Of a DNA stretch of 64,000 nt, positions 37,206 to 49,246 are shown piece by piece (the first letter of the stretch is position 1; the number at the start of each line of letters is the position of its first letter). The notes below the pieces were generated by a model. That model was not told the origin of the DNA. It made no database searches and saw only the letters and a list, made by a program, of their open reading frames with translations. The position numbers and the translations under genes were made by a program. The stretch spans positions 3,162,001 through 3,226,000 of the forward strand of contig JAGYXB010002069.1 of the NCBI GenBank assembly GCA_022495005.1. Direction: 5' to 3'. Source of the stretch: Rhyacophila brunnea (lineage: Eukaryota; Arthropoda; Insecta; Trichoptera; Rhyacophilidae).

Positions 37206-38012
37206 CGTATATTTTTGTGAACTTTTGAGTGTTAACAGAATGTGAGTGTTATTGTTGTACGGCCGTGAAGGTAAAATGGAAGTAAAGATAATAGGGATTT
37301 GGCGCAAATACATTTTAAATATCTAGTTAAAATGGAGATTGACTAAGAACTACGTTTTCATTTACAATAATTATTACATAATAATATTAAACTCAATGCA
37401 ATTGATAGAAAAAAATAGCTTATTATAAAATAAATGATACATTCAGTTATTTTGGTTCTCTTGTAATGTACATTGAGATATTCAAAACAATATTATGAGT
37501 GCCTATCTAACATAGCATAGCTAAACAACAATCTTTATCGTTTTATATAAGTGTGGTTTGAAAAGCTTGACTTACTCGAGGCATACAATATAATACTGAC
37601 AGTGAAATTTGATATGAACTAAAAATATCTCTAACTGAGTAAGCGATTAAAACTCCCGGCTACCGCTTGTCTGAAGGCTGTTCGTTACAACTAATAGTTG
37701 CACATACTCGTGCACACTCGCACACACCCGTGCACACTACCTTGCGCGTGTATTCTATCTTGCGGTCAAACTTTTTACCACCGACACTCTTGTACATAAT
37801 AATAATATTATCATTCTGTTATAAAATTTGATGGCGCTATACAAAATGGAACCAAACCACAATTATTCCAGTAAATTAGAACTCTGTCATTCTTGCAGGT
37901 GTGACCTGAGACTGAAGATACCAGTGGCGAAGGGTGCATGTTAAAGGTAGGTAGGCTGTGGTAGATAACTGAAAACAAGTCCTAGTGCGGCTATATTTAC
38001 AGTAGGTATTAA
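37206..38012. other. Non-coding stretch
   Basis: Contains a CACACTCGCACACACCCGTG-rich patch near 37706-37735. Nothing else is recognised. Confidence 0.5.
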
Positions 38013-38039
38013 TCTAATATATAAAAATCAATATTTGTT

Positions 38040-39560
38040 TGTTTGGTTGTTCGTATTTTATGCGCTGCCATACCGTTCATCCGATTACGATAAAACTTTG
38101 TCAACTTATTGCTTGCACTTGCGCGAAGAGTATAGGCTATATCTTATATATAAAAATGAATGTATGTCTGTCTGTCTGTCCCGTATGCGTTCCTATACTA
38201 TTCATCCGATTGCGATGAAATTTTGGTAAGTAATTGTATGTACACCCAAGAAGGTTTTTGAATTATAAAAACATCATCCTCTTCTTCTTCTTCATTCTAT
38301 TTTCTTTTATTCGTATGGTTCCTATACCATTCATTCGATTGCGACGAAACTTTCGTCAGTTATTGTACGCACACCCGCAAAAGTTTCTAAATTAGAAAAA
38401 CCATATTCTTCTTCTTCTTCTTCATTATATCTTCTTTTATTCATATGGTTCCTATACCATTCATCCAATTGCGATGAAACCTTCGTCAGATGTTGTAGTA
38501 ACACCCGCAAAGGTTTCTGAATTAGTACAACCATCTTCTTCTTCTTCATTCTATCTTCTTTTATTTGTGTGGTCCCTATACCATTCATCCGATTACGATG
38601 AAACTTTCCTTAGTGGTTGTGCCAACACCCGCGAAGGTTTCTGAATTAGTACAACCACCTTCTTCTTCATTATATCTCCTTTTATTCGTATGGTACAACT
38701 ATTTTCTTCTTCTTTTTCTTCTATTTTATCTTCTTCAATTCGAATACGTTCTTATACCATTCATCCGAATACAATGAAATTTTGACCACGTGTTGTGTGC
38801 ACACCCGCAAATGTTTCTGAATTAGTACAACCATCTTCTTCTTCTTATTCGTATGCATTCCTATACCATTCATCCGATTGCAATGAAATTTTAATCAAGT
38901 GTTGTGCTTACGTCCGCAAAGGTTTCTGAATTGATACAACCATTTTATTCTTCTTTTTCTTCTATTCGTATGCGTTCCTATACCATTCATCCGATTGCAT
39001 TAAAACTTTCGTCAGTAATTATGCCAACACCCACGAAGGTTTTTGAATAAGTACAACCATCTTCTTCTTCTTCTATTCTATCTTCTTCTATTTGTATGCG
39101 TTCCTATACCATTCATCCAATTGTAATGAAATTTTGATCGAGTGTTGTGCTCACGCCCGCAAAGGTTTCTAAATTGATACAACCATTTTCTTCTATTCTA
39201 TCTTCTTCTATTCTTATGCGTTCTTATACCATTCATCCGATTGCGATAAAATTTTGACCAGTTGTTGTACGCATGCCCGCGAAGGTTTCTGAATTAGTAC
39301 AGCCATCTTCATCTATTCGTATGCGTTCCTATACCATTCATCCGATTCCAATGAAACTTTGGTGAGTTGTCGTGTTTATGCCCACGAAGATTTCTGAATT
39401 ATAAAATCATCTTCTTCTTCTATTCGTATGCGTTCCTATACCATTCATCCGATTGCAATGAAACTTTTGTCAGTTGTTGTGCGCATACCAAGGTTTCTAA
39501 ATTAGTATTATATAAAATACAAAGTTTGTTGTTTATTCGTTCATCCAATTTTGATTTTTT
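38040..39560 (+). repeat. Degenerate tandem array, unit about 100-130 bp, about 12 units
   Basis: Each unit contains CCTATACCATTCATCCGATT, then GCGATGAAA(C/T)TTT, an ACACCCGCAAAGGTTTCTGAA block and a TTCTTCTTCTTC run. Units are seen near 38068, 38200, 38325, 38450, 38575, 38755, 38860, 38980, 39105, 39225, 39330, 39440 and (degenerate) 39540. The unit repeats the Helitron 5' region: a second ATATATAAAAATGAATG occurs near 38143. Confidence 0.9.
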
Positions 39561-39574
39561 TTTACTACATATTA

Positions 39575-40876
39575 CGAGGGTGGGTCAATAATTCCTTAGA
39601 AAAAAGCATTAAAACAGTTTTTATTTTTGTATTTTTTTTTTAATTTCTCAACATAATCTCCTTGGAGCTCAATACACTTGGTTAGACGTTTCTCAATTTT
39701 TTTTAAACCGTCAGAAAAATAAGTTTTCGGAAGGTCCTCAAAATAAGCATTTGTCCGATCGATGACTTCTTCATTTGAAAAAAAACGTTGTCCACTTAGC
39801 CATTTTTTTAAGTTTGGGAAAAGGAAAAAGTCACTGGGGGCTAAATCTGGCGAATACGGTGGGTGGTCGACCAATTCGAACTTCAATTCTTCAATTTTAG
39901 CCATTGATCGTAAACATGTGTGAACACGGGCATTGTCCTGATGAAAGAGGATTTTTTTCCTGTTTAAATGAGGCCGTTTTTCTTCAATTTTGTTTTTTAG
40001 CTGGTCCAATAAAGATGCATAATAATCCCCTGTTATTGTTTTTCCTTTTTCCAAATAGTCAACGAAAATAATTTCCACGTGCATCCCAAAATACAGTAGC
40101 CATAACCTTACCAGCTGATTTTACGGTTTTCGCCTTCTTTGGACATGGTTTGCCTTCGCAATCCACTGCTTTGACTGTTCTTTCGTCTCGGGAGTATAGT
40201 GGTGTATCCATGTTTCATCTACAGTCACAAAGCGACGAAAAAATTCATCCGGATTGCGTTGCATGAGCGACAACAGGGCTTTAGAGGCCACCACCCTATT
40301 GCGTTTATTGTCGACTGTGAGCAAACGCGGCACCCATCTTGCAGAAATTTTTTTCATGCCCAATTTGTCATGTAAAATAGAAATGACGCTACCTTTTGAG
40401 ATCCCTGTAACCTCAATTATCTCACTCAACTTTAATCTTCGGTCACTTAACACCATATCGTGGATTTTATTGATCATTTCTGGTGTAGTCACCTCTACAG
40501 GACGTCCTGAGCGTGGTTCATCCTTTGTTGATGTACGACCACGTTTAAATTCATTTAACCAGTTATAAATAGTTGCAAGTGAAGGAGCAGATATGCCGTG
40601 AACTAAATCCAACTCATTTTTTATTTCCTTTGCTGTTAACCCTTTTATATTAAAATGTTTAATAACAGCTCTAAACTCAATTTTCCATTTTCCATTTTCC
40701 ATTTTCCACAAGCAAATTTTTTTTTTAAATGTACGAGAAACACACAACAACCCGACCAATCTGATTGAAACTTCGCAGCATACTGAATCGGTAGTGCCGC
40801 TGCATGAAAACAAACCGCTTACAGTACTAGTCGCGCCACCTGTCAGCTTTTCTAAGGACTTATTGACCCACCCTCG
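39575..40876 (-). mobile_element. Mariner transposon, copy 2
   Basis: The inverted ends CGAGGGTGGGTCAATAATTC (39575) and its counterpart at 40876 are bounded by TA (39573-39574, 40877-40878). It is 1,302 bp and very similar to copy 1 at 19757-21047. It sits inside Helitron family 2. Confidence 0.95.
39596..40702 (-). pseudogene. Mariner transposase, frameshifted copy
   Basis: Starts at ATG 40702 (MENGKWKIEFRAVIKHFN), where a GGAAAAT triplication replaces copy 1's start. It matches copy 1 up to SKQWIAK. Loss of one A near 40155 shifts the frame into HVQRRRKP and a stop. An extra A near 40075 restores it for IIFVDYLEKGKTIT to the end. An extra T at the original stop extends the frame by about 15 residues (LKKKYKNKNCF). 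D158 lies before the lesion; D252 and D287 lie after it. It cannot make full transposase. Confidence 0.9.
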
Positions 40877-41177
40877 TAATAACATTAATAATGTTTGCAT
40901 ATTTTGGATCCGATTTTAATTTAGTGTTCTTTTGTTTGACCTTTACTCCTATATGAATTATTTTCATATTGCCACATTGTATTACACAAATATTTTAATA
41001 TTAAAAAAATAATTACCTCTTACTATGTTTTAAAACAATAAGCGACCCTGTGCGAAGCCGGGTACTTCAGCTAGTATTATATATTTTTTTATAATATATT
41101 TATTATATTACACAAAAGAAAGGATTTAAAAGGAAAATGGTTTTGTCACGAAAGTCGGACACTCAGACCACGACACT

Positions 41178-41186
41178 ACGGGATGA
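41178..41186 (+). repeat. Target-site duplication, left, family E copy 1
   Basis: ACGGGATGA, identical to 41606-41614. Confidence 0.8.
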
Positions 41187-41605
41187 CGTGTCCGGAAACT
41201 TTTGCGTATGCAGTTCGCCGTATCACACTTCATCGTGAAATGTTCTATCGGAAATATGGCCGTATATTAAAGACCGTACATCCTCTTTGGGTCGTAGGTA
41301 TAGTACTGACATAAAATTCATGTCTAAATAAAACATGGTACTTGTCGGTTTACACTTTACAGTTTACAGGAAGCTAGCAGCAAACAAATTTTGAAAATAT
41401 CCGATATACTGGATTATTTGTTAGGTTAGGTTTTCATTCTTGAATTCATGAATTTTGCCAAAATCAGCTATGAAAATTAATTTAATGTTTATATTGAATC
41501 TCATAAAATTGGAGACCGTATAGTATACAGTCATCTCTTTCCGATAGAAAGCTCACGATGAACTGTGCCACGGTGAAATTTTTTACATACAACTTACATG
41601 TAACC
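41187..41605 (+). mobile_element. Family E element, copy 1 (9-bp target duplication)
   Basis: Flanked by the exact 9-bp direct repeat ACGGGATGA (41178-41186, 41606-41614). Subterminal regions are inverted (TTCATCGTGAAATG...CTATCGGAAA left; CTTTCCGATAGAAAG...GGTGAAATTTTTTACATAC right). The core reads GATATACTGGATTATTTG, TTAGGTTAGG. It is 419 bp with no coding capacity. The 9-bp duplication suggests a Mutator-like superfamily. Confidence 0.85.
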
Positions 41606-41614
41606 ACGGGATGA

Positions 41615-42073
41615 ATCCAGCGCGCCGAAATTAATGCATACATATTACAAAAGAGCCTGTTAGGATTTATACAGAAGGCTTCAGGTCACGTGATATTATG
41701 ACACTGGTGTTGACATTGTGTATATGTGTTTTTTACAATACATGTGTAATTATTTGTATGTACCAAATTACTAAAAGCTTTTGTATGATTGTGATGGTTT
41801 CTGCTAGGTATTAGTACCAATACTATTGGGACCCCTCCCCCCAGGAACGAAAAAATACAAATTATTTAGGTTGAATGGAATATTACTTCTCCATCTTCAG
41901 AACCTCATGACTGAAGATCGTGACCCGAGTGATTTGGCTGTAGATTATCCTTCTCAAAGGGTTTGCCCCATTTCTCTTGGGATTCTACGACACGAAAGGT
42001 CTGTGTCATCAGATTTAGCATGTCTAAAAGACAAGACAGCGCGGATGACACAAATAGATACTAATGATGAGCA
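41615..42073. other. Non-coding stretch with an unrecognised open frame
   Basis: A 128-codon frame begins at 41826 and runs into the TIR element at 42083 to end at 42212. Its first part (NLMTEDRDPSDLAVDYPSQR) resembles nothing I know. Because the C-terminal third is transposon sequence, I do not call a gene. Confidence 0.4.
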
Positions 42074-42082
42074 CTCGTACTT

Positions 42083-42498
42083 GGGAATGGGACAACTGGA
42101 CGCCAGGACAATTGGACGCCGCACTGTCGTAGACACGTATACAGAATGTAGACGAGGAATTTTAATCAGTTTCTATCTAATAATTTGTAGTTTTAATTCA
42201 TTTTACTCTTAACATATTTTTTTTATTGCGGATTGAGAATTACCATGCCTAAGGCTTTATTAAAATGAAAAAACTCTTTTTTCGTTGGAACTTAAACATA
42301 TGCACGATTAAATCATTATTTACGTGTGCATATTTAAATTCTCACCAACTATTATATCATAATATAATAATTTAAATATAAATAATAGTATTAAATATTT
42401 TTTTTAAAGTACCTCAAAGTACCTAACAAGATCTAACGTCTATATATTTTTGAATTACGTGGCGTCCAGTTGTCCCAGCGTAAAATCGTCCTAGACCC
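42083..42498. mobile_element. Family C TIR element, copy 1, perfect 9-bp target duplication
   Basis: The left end GGGAATGGGACAACTGGACG and the right end, whose reverse complement is GGGTCTAGGACGATTTTACG then GGGACAACTGGACGCC, share the 16-bp block GGGACAACTGGACGCC in inverted orientation. The exact 9-bp repeat CTCGTACTT flanks it (42074-42082, 42499-42507). It is 416 bp and non-coding. A 9-bp duplication points to a Mutator-like element. Confidence 0.9.
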
Positions 42499-42507
42499 CT
42501 CGTACTT

Positions 42508-43687
42508 ATAGCTACATGCCGGGTGTGAGGTTTTAATCCCTAGAAACAAAGTGCAGAGTGTCTATAAATGGAGTATTTTCCCGGAAAAGTGCGGGGGTCC
42601 GCGGGGTGGTACTTTGATTTTGTGACACTAATTTTTTTAACCCCGCCGCTCTAAAAAATTAATGATAAATTATTATAAATAATTTTACGAAATGGGCTCT
42701 CCCGCGTGCATGCTGCCTATGGATGGTATTTATCAGCCTTTCGGGAAGCCGAAATCCAGTCATCTTATAGAAAGGACAGGGCCGGCTTAGACTATCTTAA
42801 GGAATCCGTAGTACAAGCCTATCGTAAACTAACTATAATGATTTAGTTAGTTAAGTATCAACATAATTATGATGGAAACAATAAAACGTAAGCACCATTT
42901 CAATTAAAAATGACTGACTACCAATAGTATCTTTTAATAATATGATCATTAACATCTCAGCGGAAGATCATCAGCTCATTCTTGGTCGTACCTTCATGGC
43001 TAAGAATCAGTCATCTTCTGAGTGACTAAGATGATCACCCCTCTCGGTTCTCTGCTTTTCTCATGGTAGAGCGAAGGCTGAGGAAGGTCATAAATCGATA
43101 AAATGTATGAGTTAGGACAAGAAAACTATTTTCTTCAAACAAATGATTTCCTCGTTTTCAATCTATATTTTTTTATCCAATTACTCAAATGATCACGGTA
43201 CAATTACCTTACGACATTATTCATATCTAAGATTATCTTTTAATTCAATTAAATGATAATATTTATGAACATGACAAAGTTTAAGTTCATAATGTTCATA
43301 ACATAATAACATAAAACTAACTAACACCATGTATTTTCTTTATTTTACGATATTATTAAATATTAACATTTGTGTGTAGTAATAATATTATTGTGCAACC
43401 CGAATAGCCAACTATCTTCAAAAAATCACTCTTCACAATAATGATTGGAATCTGCGGTAAGTTGTTTGGGTAAGAACATAATAACAATGAATTTTTATTA
43501 TTTATATTTTCATTTCTTGTAAAATGGAATTCTACCAAGTAAATGCTAACTTAATTAATATATTGTATTATATTGTCAAAGATAGATACTAGAATATAAC
43601 GAGAAAGCCAAAATAAATTATGATAAAGGCACGTGTATTTTGAATTGATGTTCACGTGTCCGAGTCCGTATCAGCCAAATCATGTCA
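42508..43687. other. AT-rich non-coding stretch
   Basis: A GC-rich run, GTGCGGGGGTCCGCGGGGTG, lies near 42590. No gene or repeat is recognised. Confidence 0.5.
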
Positions 43688-43710
43688 TATATATATATAT
43701 ATGTATACAT
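43688..43710. repeat. (AT)n microsatellite
   Basis: About ten AT dinucleotides. Confidence 0.85.
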
Positions 43711-46700
43711 TGAAAACGGCTGCATTATAGGCATTTATAAAATTGCAGCTAGGTAATATTTTTAAATTAACGTATAGTATTTAGTTTCTTCAGAAAAGGC
43801 TCGATCAAAAGATTTGATTTGATTAAGTATTTTTTTTCAAAAAATACGACTACATACGTTTTTTGTCATTTATAAACAGTGAATATTTGATATTTAAAAA
43901 ATTACGACATTGAATAAAAGTACAAAATTTGCAATGCTTATTAGCTCTATACAAATAATTTATTTTTGTAGGGTGATTCCTTTCTGCGTAACTCCGTGTA
44001 ATTATATGTAACCGTAAGTGAGTAGGTAGGTACATACCGCAGGGTAACTTGATCGCTAGAACAAAAGATCAATTATTATGGGAAAATGTTATCAAATGTC
44101 AAAACGCTCAACAGATTTGTATTAAGAAAATACATTTTACTGGTCGAAAGATTTTTATGAACCGGCTCTCAATTACAAAGTATATCCCACAACTGAAGTA
44201 ACGGAAAAAAGCTTATTTAGTAATGATAAAAATAATTATTCAAGAAATAGTTTCTTTTCATGGGGTAATTAATGAAGCAAAAGATAAGAAATTACAAAAT
44301 TTATAGTGACAAAATCATAATTTTTACAGTTTTATTATTGTTTATGTAATTATAGTAATTTTATTTGTTACAAATACATATTTTTATATTAGTCGTACAA
44401 TACTTATATTATATTTTATGCGATATTGGTGCATACTGATTAACTATGTATGTGTTAAACATAAATACTGAGGAAAAATTGTAAAATATAAACGGAAAAC
44501 TCACTAAGTACACTAACACTTGCAGCAGAAAAAATATTTTTTAATAGTTTCTCATCTTGATAAAATAGCTTTGGGAAAATGGTTTACTGTTATAATATAT
44601 CGTCACCTCAATACTACTAAAACTAGATAACTCTTATTTGGTCATTGTTAGGAAAATGAAATTTAAACTTTGTTTGATTAACATAAATCTAGGCTATAAT
44701 TATTATTTAAAATAAAAATGGAAAATTGTCTTTGTCTAATTGGGAACAATTAAATAATATTCAATTGTATGAAAAATATTGTAGATAATATATTATTTTA
44801 ATTATTTAATGCATTTATGGTTTTAAAGTTATCTAATATTTTCAAACGCAAAATTAATTCAGTTCCCATTAACTTCTGACTTACCTAGTTTTATTATTTT
44901 GTGGAGAATGAAAATTTACAAATATTTACATATAATTTACAAAAAATGTACATATATTTAATATCTACCTAGTTGTAATATTGAGCTGACGATATATAAT
45001 ATAATATAGGTATATTAAATAGAGTTGTTGATAATTTCGTCATGTAGAATTTGTAAAATTGAAATAGATAGTTAGTATTTTAGAATTTTGCTTAGTGAGT
45101 TTTAGATTTTAATCGATGATATTCTCATGAAATGAATACAATATGTGATACTAGTTCCACTAATATATTTATTAGAGTAGTTTGTATGAAGTATTGTGTC
45201 TCATTGTAATCCAAACAAACTTGCATATTCTATTTTAGGTTTCTCGTGAGACTCTCGCAACATAAGCGATAAAAACAACGTGGAGCCCTTTATACTAATT
45301 TATAGAAAATAATAAATTATTCATTGCCGGAGACTTTCCCGGTGTTTTTACATTTTTCTATGAATTCCATTATTAGTTATCGCGGAATATACTATTCTAC
45401 GGTTTTTTTGACATTGTGATTTAATGCCTTTTATCTATTTACACATGATATGTATATCGTCCGCCATTCATCCTTCGTGGATCCCGTATCTCCTACTTAC
45501 ATAATATTATATGAAAGTGTTGTAATATGGGTACTAGATCCTGAATTCTACGTTAGATTTGAACGCGTCAATACTAGGTTGGATTCATTTAATTGCATTT
45601 TTAATCCGTATAATATCTAATTTATTTTATCTTGTGTATAACAATATTGTATCCTATTATTTTTTCTAGACGTTTGGGCTTCTTTTGAGAAAGGCATCTG
45701 GAAGAAGCCTAAAATATCTAGAAGAATTAAAAAAAATGTTAGGTAATCATTTTATATTAAAAATAATATTATGTTGATTAGAGTAAAGTTGTCAATAATT
45801 ATAATTTTGTTTAGACTTATGTTTAAATTAATGTCTCACAGATATGTTAATTTGTACTGTAAATATCTGTTAGGCTGTTGTAGTGCGGTCCTGAAGTGAG
45901 TAATAATATAATCGTACCGAGCTTGAAATGAACAAAAACGAGATGCAAAATCATTATTGGAGTATCTGTTTTTTTAAATTCCGCTACTGTTTGCCCGATC
46001 GTTTGATTGTGTTGAGTTTCACACACTACCACATGTGCCACACATTAATTGATAAATATTTAAATATAAAAATGTTCAGCTTTACTTTATGCAGAGTCCA
46101 TATTATGAACAGATAAATAAATAAAGCGTCGATCTTAAAGCGCGTGTTGGCAACTCTCAACTTCAACTCATTGGCCCGACAGCACTATGTTTCCTTCAGT
46201 TGTTTGGTTATTTAAATATAGATAATATACTCACGTAAATATAAACACGTTCAGTGTATGACTTATATACATTAAAAAAATTAAATAAACTAATTCATAT
46301 TCTATTGTCGAACAAGAACTTCTTGTCTACATGTTAAAACTGTGAACTAACAAGCCTCGTCCTATGCAGTTAATCGTACTTCCGTTTGAAATGTGAAACG
46401 CTCCTAAATTTATCATTTCATTTAACGCTTCCGTGGTGTACGGATCTATCAATTTACGTAATTTGATGCTTTTTATAATAAAAATAAATATGAAACGATC
46501 AGGAGTGATATTAAAATTATTATTAGTAAACTTTTGTTTATTGCGAAGAAGAAAAGGAGTCGCATCTACAAAGATAGCTGATAAATTATTTAAACACGCG
46601 TTGCCACCATGACAGGTACGTCACTGAGAAGTCTTTCATATGCGACTACAGCGACTTCCGGTTATCGACGAGACATTGTTGTCGGACAGTATGTCACAAT

Positions 46701-46740
46701 ATTTTGTTTTTAATTTACAATGTTTAATAGCACATGTAAC
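43711..46740. other. AT-rich non-coding stretch
   Basis: Very AT-rich. Only short frames (for example 45847-46041 minus and 45928-46116 plus, overlapping). Nothing is recognised in 3 kb. Confidence 0.5.
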
Positions 46741-47890
46741 TGATACCCCGTTTCATGCACGTGTACGTGCTGCTGACAGTGTGTATTATCACGGCCATAA
46801 CACGTATTAACGTGCAAATTGTAAGATTGCATACATGAATCAAACAAGTTCAAAAGCTTCTGAATTTTCACACGACAATTGGACTGTGCGATATTATTTT
46901 GAGACTCGTTTTGAGGTTAACCGATTTTCACGACCTGTCAAATAGTACCATACAATTACAACATCGTGTCTTGCAACAACGCCTGTACACGTGAATGGAT
47001 TTACTGGCTGCAATAGTGAGTATTTTAAACTATCGTGACAATAACTGTTTACCCGTAAAAGTGCTAACTGTCTCTCCAATCTCATTCTTTAACAGTGAGC
47101 GAGACGCGATGTTGTCATTGTATGGTTCTATTTCGTATTATTTGACAGGTAGTGAAAATCGGTCAACCTGAAAATTGTTTCGTAGTTCGTTTTTTTTGCC
47201 GGCAGGTTCGCTGCTATCGTTTTACTGCGCAGGAAAAAATCCCTACTGTCGCTTGAAAATTCAGAAATTTCCAAACTTTTTTGATTCATGCATGCAAGTT
47301 TGCAACTGCAGGATCAGTGACGTCCCGTGGGGGTAGGCAGATTGAGCGTCGTTTGGGGGCGGCAGTTACTCGAAGGGCGGCAAATCTAAGAAAATCATTT
47401 GGAATATTATAGAAATAGCTACCTAAACTTAGTAATGAGGAAAATATCTTTCCATTAAAATAATTAGCTCACTGGTTTTGTCGGGTTCGCGATATCTAGT
47501 TTACTTCCGTTGCCCTTCGACGTCCTCGGTAATCAGAAATGACACGTGCAGATTTGCGAATAATTGGTCTGATATTTTGTTAGTAATGTATCCTTAGTCC
47601 TTGCAATACATTTATTAGATATTGGACTCATACAAGGATGATATGAGGCGGAATTTTGGCGTCGCATAGGGGCGGCATTTTATCTAGGGAAGTCACTGTG
47701 CAGGATAATACCCATACATTTTCTTGTTATGGCCACGATACTGTCAACAGTAAATCCATGCACCTGTAAACGGGGTATTACTCTTGAAGAATGAGATTGT
47801 GCGAGACAGTCAGCACTTTTACGTGTAAACGATTATTATCGCGATAGCTTTAAAATACACACTATTGATGCAAGTAAATCAATGCAAACG
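46741..47890. mobile_element. Complex palindromic element, split by a hAT MITE
   Basis: Several inverted pairs are visible. TACCCCGTTT...CACGGCCATAAC (46747-46803) pairs with GTTATGGCCACG...AAACGGGGTA (47726-47781). 46815-46880 pairs with 47255-47307. GTTAACCGATTTTCACGACC (46917) pairs with GGTAGTGAAAATCGGTCAAC (47148). 46980-47100 has an inverted counterpart at 47783-47890. Without the nested insertion about 760 bp remain. There is no coding capacity. It shares the module TCGTAGTTCGTTTTTTT...ACTGCGCAG with 30277-30592. Confidence 0.75.
47315..47698. mobile_element. Nested hAT-type MITE with perfect 8-bp target duplication
   Basis: The ends CAGTGACGTCCCGTGG and the reverse complement of CTAGGGAAGTCACTG are short inverted repeats starting CAGTGAC. 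The 8-bp direct repeat TGCAGGAT (47307-47314, 47699-47706) flanks it exactly, as expected for hAT. It is 384 bp, with an internal GGGGCGGCA motif twice. Confidence 0.9.
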
Positions 47891-48535
47891 TACAAGCGCT
47901 TTGATGTTAATAGGAGGGAAAAATGATAATATCTACATTTATATTAAATTCTATTAATTAGTCCATACATTTTTCGATTTTTACACTGCTCAAGATTACA
48001 AAGATACACTATGATTAATGGTCTCTGAATCATAATTTAATAACATACTATGTAATGCAACAGGTTTCCGATTTACGAGTAAATAGATGTATATAAATTG
48101 ACATCTTTAATCAATTCAAATAAAAATATATCAAAAGTATTCAAAGGTGTTTCACTGGTTTCCTTACAAAACAGATCCCATAAGTATTTTGTTGTAATCG
48201 CTAGATATTATTTTTATTTTCTTATTATAGTTAGTGCGAAGTACTGAGAATGGCCACGAAGGCCGTGGTAATTTGATATCTGTGACAACAACGCTCATAC
48301 AAACACTTTTGTAAATCAATATACAAAAATAATATTATTTATAGAATGTAGGTACCTACATATTATGATAAATCGAGATGGTGTGAAGCCGAAAGAGTGG
48401 ATTATAAATTTAATATGAGGATACATTTTTGTTTTTGTGTTTCTTTATTATTTATTAAATACCGTGCAGCCCAATCACAGTAGAAAAACTCTCAGGCTTG
48501 AGGAATTCACATAATTACATTATGTAAATATATTG
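47891..48535. other. AT-rich non-coding stretch
   Basis: Nothing recognised. Confidence 0.5.
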
Positions 48536-48600
48536 TGACCTTACCGGAAATCGAACCCGGAGCCTCCGTGTGAGAGGCAACCGCCTTACGCAATAAATTA
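48536..48600 (-). other. tRNA-like sequence (Glu-CTC-like)
   Basis: The reverse complement has a T-arm CCGGG-TTCGATT-TCCGG (five pairs with one wobble), an anticodon-loop-like CTCTCAC as in tRNA-Glu(CTC), and an A-box-like GCGTAAGGCGG. The acceptor stem does not form normally. Just outside, CACAATATATTTACA (reverse of 48521-48535) resembles the opposite flank CGCAATAAATTACA, a possible short inverted pair. Confidence 0.5.
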
Positions 48601-48933
48601 CAAAGGCTTTCAAGTTATACACATTTATGTTTATAAAAACCGATGTTTTTTAGCACAAATATAAAAAAAATATTAAAACTATGAATTAGTCAAAAATCAA
48701 GGTACAACATAAATAGAATCATAAAATATATGTAATAATAAATTGGGGTCCGTTGACAAATTCACATTTTATAAAAGAAAATTACAATTGTAAGTTTATC
48801 TTTGACTTAAAATAAAAAAATATTTTACTTTTTAATGTTTTCAGATACATATTTATTAATTAATCCAGTTGATATTGTAAATTGTCAAAAAATGTCTCAA
48901 ATTGCAAGCTTAGTATTTTTCTGCTAGGTGCCT
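48601..48933. other. Non-coding spacer
   Basis: Nothing recognised. Confidence 0.5.
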
Positions 48934-49246
48934 CAGCGGGTCTATTCTATGCACAAGGCTGCATTCGGTCCGCTACGGAAGCTAAATAGGGTGGGAAAGT
49001 GTCGAATTATTAACACTTATTGTAACAATTACAATAATTTAGTTATAATTGTTACAATAAATACTATGTTTCAACAGCACCTCTTTTGGCTGTGATACAT
49101 TTTAGACCGAGATAGACAGTTTTGACAGGTCAGACGGCCAACTAATTGCAATTGTTACAATAATTGTTAATAATTCGATACTTTCCTACCCTATTTAGCT
49201 GCCGTAGCGGACCGAAAGCAGCCTTGTGTATAGAATAGACCTGCTG
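48934..49246. mobile_element. Family B MITE, copy 1
   Basis: Inverted ends of about 110 bp: left CAGCGGGTCTATTCTATGCA, GGTCCGCTACGGAAGCTAAA and TCGAATTATTAACA; right the near-exact complement ending ATAGAATAGACCTGCTG. The interior has TTGTAACAATTACAA palindromes. It is 313 bp and related to 36905-37205. No clear target duplication. Confidence 0.9.

Larger units (their letters stand above)
38013..41074 (+). mobile_element. Helitron family 2 with internal repeat array and nested mariner
   Basis: The 5' end TCTAATATATAAAAATCAAT follows host A, and the 3' end GAAGCCGGGTACTTCAGCTAG (41054-41074) precedes host T, giving Helitron-type termini. The element has no coding sequence of its own. Its body is a reiterated array (38040-39560) and a mariner (39575-40876). 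Without the mariner it is about 1.76 kb. Confidence 0.8.

Noticed and set aside
38278..38300. TTC runs as a CRISPR-like or simple microsatellite array
   Set aside because: They are parts of the 100-130-bp Helitron units, not an independent array. No CRISPR repeat-spacer regularity exists anywhere in the window.
41826..42212. 128-codon plus frame as a gene
   Set aside because: Its last third is the family C transposon and the first part resembles nothing known.
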